Assembly (NCBI RefSeq): GCF_038039215.1
Contig: NZ_JBBPCL010000001.1
Span: forward strand, 372,001 to 436,000
DNA length: 64,000 nucleotides
Origin: Pseudonocardia sp. T1-2H
GTDB lineage: Bacteria; Actinomycetota; Actinomycetes; Mycobacteriales; Pseudonocardiaceae
Direction: 5' to 3'
Shown here: positions 60,615 to 64,000 of the stretch, piece after piece
How positions within the stretch are numbered: the stretch's first letter is position 1
How the letters are laid out: the number at the start of each line of letters is the position of its first letter
Notes under the pieces: model-generated
What the model was told of the DNA's origin: nothing
Database searches by the model: none
What the model saw: only the letters and a program-made list of their open reading frames with translations
Position numbers and translations under genes: made by a program

Positions 60615-61769
60615 TCAGGGATCGACGCAGACGAGACCCCACGGCACGTCGTCGACCCGGGTCATGACGAGCGTCGCGCGCCGCGAGCCGGACAGCTTCA
60701 GCTTGCGGTGCACCGCGTCCACGTCTCCGGCGAGGCCCCGGCGCCGGATGTCGACGGAGCCGACGTCCAGGTCCCGCAACAGCGCCGGCAGCCTCTTCTG
60801 GTTCCACGGGCGCGTGTCGATCACCCGCAGCGTCCGGGCGAAGGGCGTCTCGACGAGCCGGTCCGTGCTCAGGAACGCGATCCGGTCGTCGATCTTCCAG
60901 GCGCCGATCCGGCGGGCGAGCTCCTCCACCGCACCCGCCCGGGTGACTGCGGGGGAGGGGTCGAGCAGGTACTCGCCCGGTTCCCGCACGTCGACGGCCT
61001 CCCCCTCGAGCGCGACGAGGGTGTGCCCGCCGGGCAGCAGCGTGGCTCGCGCCCCGGCCGTCGCCAGGGCGGGGGACCAGGCCACCGCCTCCTTCAGGTC
61101 ACGGTCGACGGCCACGAACTCAAGCTCCCAACCCGCCGGCACCGCGTCGTGGGGCAGGCCCGGGGCGGCCTTGATCCCCATGCGCTCGACGGGCAACGCC
61201 GTGCACCAGTCGAGCGGCGGCTCGCTCTCCCCGGTCCGGAGCCGGCCGCGTCCGGTGCGCCGGGCCGGGTCCACGAAGACCGCGTCGGCGGCGGAGAGGG
61301 GGGCCTCCCGGACGTCGGACAGCAGCGTCGTCACGTTCGCGCCGACGCCGTAGACCTCCGCGTTCCGCCGGGCCATCCACAGGTGCACGGGATCGAGGTC
61401 CACGGCCAGGACGTGCCGGTCCGCGGCGAGGGCGACGAGGTCCCCGCCGATCCCGCAGCACAGCTCCACCAGGTTCGAGGTCCCGGCGAAGCGCGGGGCC
61501 CGATGCCGGGCGACGACCTCCGCGGACGCCTGCTCCCAGCCCGCGCGGGTGAGGAACATGTCCGCGGCCCGGTCGAACTTCGCGGCGGCCCGGTACCGGA
61601 GCGCCTGCTGCCCCAGCGCGTCGACGACCAGCTGCGCGGGGTACCGCGTGCGGAGCTCGGTCCCGAGGCGCAGGGCCTCGGCCCCGGAGACGTCCCGCCC
61701 GCGCAGCTCGCGCAGGAGCGCCTGCCCCTCGGGGGTGAGCAACGCGTCGTAGCGGTCGAGCTCGGTCAT
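60615..61769 (-). CDS. Class I SAM-dependent methyltransferase with THUMP-like C-terminal domain
   Basis: A 384-residue protein from ATG 61769. RAGWEQASAEVVARHRAPRFAGTSNLVELCCGIGGDLVALA is the SAM-binding motif, and HVLAVDLDPVHLWMARRNAEVYG, DAVFVDPARRTGRGRL (DPAR/DPPR catalytic-type motif) and PGLPHDAVPAGWELEFV follow. The C-terminal 130 residues carry the THUMP-like fold with GVDVGSVDIRRRG-like motif (VGSVDIRRRGLAGDVDAVHRKL). It probably methylates RNA. The start overlaps the stop of the lysozyme-like gene upstream (ATGA). Confidence 0.85.
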   Translation of the reverse strand: MTELDRYDALLTPEGQALLRELRGRDVSGAEALRLGTELRTRYPAQLVVDALGQQALRYRAAAKFDRAADMFLTRAGWEQASAEVVARHRAPRFAGTSNLVELCCGIGGDLVALAADRHVLAVDLDPVHLWMARRNAEVYGVGANVTTLLSDVREAPLSAADAVFVDPARRTGRGRLRTGESEPPLDWCTALPVERMGIKAAPGLPHDAVPAGWELEFVAVDRDLKEAVAWSPALATAGARATLLPGGHTLVALEGEAVDVREPGEYLLDPSPAVTRAGAVEELARRIGAWKIDDRIAFLSTDRLVETPFARTLRVIDTRPWNQKRLPALLRDLDVGSVDIRRRGLAGDVDAVHRKLKLSGSRRATLVMTRVDDVPWGLVCVDP

Positions 61770-62563
61770 GGCGCCTCGGCCTGCGCCCGGTGCAGGGTCA
61801 GCAGCGCGTCCGGGGCGCCGGTCCGTTCCCACGTCCCGGAGTCGGCCGTCCAGGTCCGCCCGTCGAAGCCGACCCGGTCCAGGCCGAGCCGGCCGGAGTG
61901 CGCGACCAGCCAGCTCGCGATCGCCCAGCCCCGGACCGCGGGCTGCGGACCGCTGAGCTTCGCGGAACCGAGCTCGCGGGCGGCGAGCGAGGCGACGTCC
62001 TGACCGGGCACGGCGAGCGTGATGTCCTGGCAGCGCAGCGCCGCCTGCTGCTCGCCGGTCAGGGCGGAGGCGGCGGCGCGGGCCTGGGTCTCCCACTGCG
62101 CGTAGGCGGCGGGCGCCGCGGAGCGCTGGACGAGCTGCGCCGCCTCGGTGACGCTGACGTCCTGCCAGTTCGGCAGGGTGTGCAGCCTGGAGTAGAACGC
62201 CTGCGCGGCATGGACGGGGTCGGTGACCTGCGCGTAGGTTCCCCAGCCCTGGCTCGGGCGCTGCTGGAACAGGCCCGCGGAGTCCCGGTCCCCGCCGGGC
62301 AGGTTCCGCAGCCGGGACTCCTGCATCGCGGTCGCGATCGCCACGGTGACGGCGTGGTTCGGCATCCCCTCGGCGATCCCGACGGCCGCGATCGTCGCGG
62401 CGTTGTCCGTCTGCTCGAGGGTGAAGGTGAGCTGCCGGCCTGTCTCGGCCTCGGTCACCACGCATCCGGGGGTGGGCCTGGTGTTCGTCCACCAGAGAAC
62501 CCCGCCGACGACCAGCGCGACGGCCGCCGCGAACGCCAGCACGCACCCGACCGCCCGACCCAC
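61766..62563 (-). CDS. Secreted lysozyme-like/lytic transglycosylase-type protein
   Basis: About 265 residues. A single N-terminal membrane anchor or signal (AVGCVLAFAAAVALVVGGVLWW) is followed by an extracytoplasmic domain: TDNAATIAAVGIAEGMPNHAVTVAIATAMQESRLRNLPGGDRDSAGLFQQRPSQGWGTYAQVTDPVHAAQAFY, with AMQESRLRN resembling a lytic-transglycosylase Glu region and SAGLFQQRP the following turn. Similar actinobacterial proteins are often annotated as 'heavy metal transporter'. I take GTG 62563 as start; an in-frame GTG at 62617 is also possible. Peptidoglycan remodelling is inferred. Confidence 0.7.
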   Translation of the reverse strand: MGRAVGCVLAFAAAVALVVGGVLWWTNTRPTPGCVVTEAETGRQLTFTLEQTDNAATIAAVGIAEGMPNHAVTVAIATAMQESRLRNLPGGDRDSAGLFQQRPSQGWGTYAQVTDPVHAAQAFYSRLHTLPNWQDVSVTEAAQLVQRSAAPAAYAQWETQARAAASALTGEQQAALRCQDITLAVPGQDVASLAARELGSAKLSGPQPAVRGWAIASWLVAHSGRLGLDRVGFDGRTWTADSGTWERTGAPDALLTLHRAQAEAP

Positions 62564-62674
62564 GCGTCCATCCTGCCCGACCGGCCGAGCGGGCTCGGCA
62601 GACGCCCGCTCGCGCACAGGTCCGCGTGCTCCCGCACAGGTTCCGACCTGTGCGCCGACCCGTGAACCTGTGCG

Positions 62675-63060
62675 TCAGCGGGGCAGGTACTCGCTGAGCT
62701 CGACCAGGTTCCGGTCCGGGTCCCGGACGTAGACGCTGCGGATCGGGCCGGTCGCGCCCGTCCGCTCGATCGGGCCCTCCTCGACCGGGACGCCGGCGGC
62801 GATGAGGTCCGCCACGACGTCGTCGAGCGGGCCTTCGACGATCAGGCACAGGTCGGCCGAGCCGGGCAGGGGCGCCGCCGCGTGGGGGCGGGGCGACCGG
62901 CCGAGTCGTGCAGGTTGATCTTGCTGGTCCCGAAGCGGAGAGCTCGCCGTCCGTCGCCGAACGTCTGCGCCTCCATACCGAGGACGTCCCGGTAGAACGC
63001 GATGGTCGCGTCGAGATCCGCGACGGTGAGGACGAGGTGGTCGAGCCGGTCGATCCGCAT
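62675..63060 (-). CDS. VOC (glyoxalase-like) protein, one frameshift
   Basis: About 128 residues from ATG 63060: MRIDRLDHLVLTVADLDATIAFYRDVLGMEAQTFGDGRRALRFGTSKINLHDSAG is a VOC start with the metal His (DHLVL). The frame is lost in the G-rich run 62884-62893; one more base gives RPHAAAPLPGSADLCLIVEGPLDDVVADLIAAGVPVEEGP and IRSVYVRDPDRNLVELSEY, with the metal Glu in NLVELSEY. Close to the virulence-factor or fosfomycin-thiol-transferase-like VOC group; function unknown. Confidence 0.82.
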
Positions 63061-63238
63061 GCCGTGAGTCTCCCAGGCGCCGCCACCCTTGCTCATATCG
63101 TGAGCCTCTGCCCATAATGTGAGCCGCGGGGCCGCTCGCGTGAGGGCACCGGGGCCTGAAGGGGCAGACCATCCGTGGCACCGTGAAGACCGCGATCCTG
63201 CCGCTCTCGCTGGTCGCCTGATGCACGAAGGAGACTTC
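63061..63238. other. Intergenic region before the CoA-transferase gene
   Basis: About 180 bases of divergent promoter space between the VOC gene and the CoA transferase. It contains CATATCGTGAGCCTCTGCCC and CATAATGTGAGCCGCGGGGC, two loosely similar stretches sharing CATA-TGTGAGCC about 23 bases apart, which may be operator half-sites. I see nothing else. Confidence 0.35.
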
Positions 63239-64000
63239 ATGGCCACCGACCTCCCGCTGGACGGGGTGCGCGTCCTCGAGCTCGGGAACTACATCGCCGC
63301 ACCGACGGCCGGCCGGCTCCTTGCGGACTTCGGCGCCGAGGTGATCAAGATCGAGCGGCCGCGCACCGGGGACGAGCTGCGGAACTGGCGCCTCTACGTC
63401 GGGGACACGTCGATGCTCTACCGGACGATCAACCGGAACAAGAAGTCCGTCGTGCTGGACATGCGCACGCCCGAGGGACGCGACGCCGTGCTGGCCCTGG
63501 TGGCGCGCTCCGACGTCGTCCTGGAGAACTTCCGGCCCGGCACGCTCGAGAAGTGGGGCCTCGGCCCCGAGGAGATGAACGCCGCCAACCCCGACCTGGT
63601 CCTCACCCGGATCTCGGCGTTCGGGCAGACCGGCCCGTTGTCCGAGCGGCCCGGGTTCGCCGCGGTCGCCGAGGCGATGGGCGGTCTCCGTGAGCTGGTC
63701 GGCGAGCCGGACCGGCAGCCCGTCCGGGTCGGCGTCTCGATCGGGGACTCGATCGCCGGGCTCTACGCGGCGTTCGGCGCGATGATGGCGCTGTTCCGCC
63801 GGGAGTCCCGGCGGGGCGAGCCGCGGCCGCCGCTCGCCTCGCGCACGATCGACGTCGCGCTCAACGAGGCGGTGCTGTCCATGATGGAGTCCCTCGTCCC
63901 GGACCATCTCGCCTACGGGGTCAACCGGCAGCGGGTCGGCGGGCGGATGGAGGGCATCGCGCCCTCGAACGCCTACCCGTGCGGGGACGGCAGCAGCGTC
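63239..64000 (+). CDS. CaiB/BaiF family type III CoA transferase, truncated at the window end
   Basis: Formyl-CoA transferase-like enzyme from ATG 63239 with GAAGGAGAC upstream; 254 codons are open to the window edge. LPLDGVRVLELGNYIAAPTAGRLLADFGAEVIKIERPRTGDELRNW is the conserved start, with NRNKKSVVLDMRTPEGRDAVLALVARSDVVLENFRPGTLEKWGLGPEEM and ISAFGQTGPLSERPGFAAVAEAMGG after it. The catalytic Asp near residue 170 should be in GVSIGDSIAGLYAAFGAMMAL (ID-containing turn). It moves CoA between carboxylic acids; substrate is unknown. Confidence 0.9.
   Translation, partial: MATDLPLDGVRVLELGNYIAAPTAGRLLADFGAEVIKIERPRTGDELRNWRLYVGDTSMLYRTINRNKKSVVLDMRTPEGRDAVLALVARSDVVLENFRPGTLEKWGLGPEEMNAANPDLVLTRISAFGQTGPLSERPGFAAVAEAMGGLRELVGEPDRQPVRVGVSIGDSIAGLYAAFGAMMALFRRESRRGEPRPPLASRTIDVALNEAVLSMMESLVPDHLAYGVNRQRVGGRMEGIAPSNAYPCGDGSSV

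Overview
The window is high-GC actinobacterial DNA, most likely from Pseudonocardiaceae (Pseudonocardia or Amycolatopsis type). Pointers are frequent GTG/TTG starts, a mycothiol-type formaldehyde dehydrogenase (mscR), SepH, DUF2537, an ANTAR regulator, and a left third whose gene order resembles the mycobacterial Rv0881-Rv0896 block (rRNA methylase, DUF2537 protein, sepH, serC, citA, gltA). I see no rRNA, tRNA, CRISPR array, insertion sequence or phage gene.

Layout. 1-15.6 kb is core metabolism: a GCS2-type ligase, rRNA methylase, sepH, serC, two citrate synthases, pdxH, a photolyase, two MFS transporters and a GlxA/AraC regulator. 15.7-18 kb has a small membrane protein and a K+ channel with an RCK domain on each side of the pore. 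17.9-29 kb is a soluble di-iron monooxygenase locus: a divergent AcoR-type activator, the four monooxygenase genes (prm/mim order: alpha, reductase, beta, coupling protein), a dedicated GroEL-like chaperonin, a degenerate amidohydrolase and an MHS-family transporter. 29-34 kb holds a tandem cyclotransferase-fold protein, mtnA with a coupled MFS gene, and mscR with its metallo-hydrolase. 34.1-36.3 kb is an odd island: a small Cys/His zinc-type protein, a 90-residue His/Asp-rich repeat protein and a dynamin-like protein without a GTPase domain. 36.3-47 kb has a clpP pair, two MerR regulators, a thioesterase, fadA-fadB, dedA, a YbdK-type ligase and a GAF-ANTAR regulator. 47-51.6 kb holds two small ABC exporters, the second under a GntR repressor. 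52-60 kb is an aromatic catabolic operon: IclR regulator, two-component phenol hydroxylase, catechol 1,2-dioxygenase, guaiacol O-demethylase (gcoA-gcoB), catB and catC. 60-64 kb has a SnoaL protein, a methyltransferase, a lysozyme-like protein, a VOC protein and a truncated CoA transferase.

How the genes work together. In the 53-60 kb operon phenol is hydroxylated and guaiacol is demethylated, both to catechol, which CatA, CatB and CatC convert to muconolactone and its enol-lactone. Two 15-bp palindromes centred exactly 20 bp apart lie between the IclR gene and the operon. The di-iron monooxygenase belongs to a family that oxidises short alkanes, acetone or phenol, so the two loci could share phenol as a substrate.

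Quality caution. At least twelve genes, including gltA and the hydroxylase beta subunit, are broken by net one-base frameshifts, most of them in or next to short C/G runs. I read these as sequencing or assembly errors and annotate the genes as intact CDS spanning the shift. Genes marked this way should not be taken as pseudogenes without resequencing.
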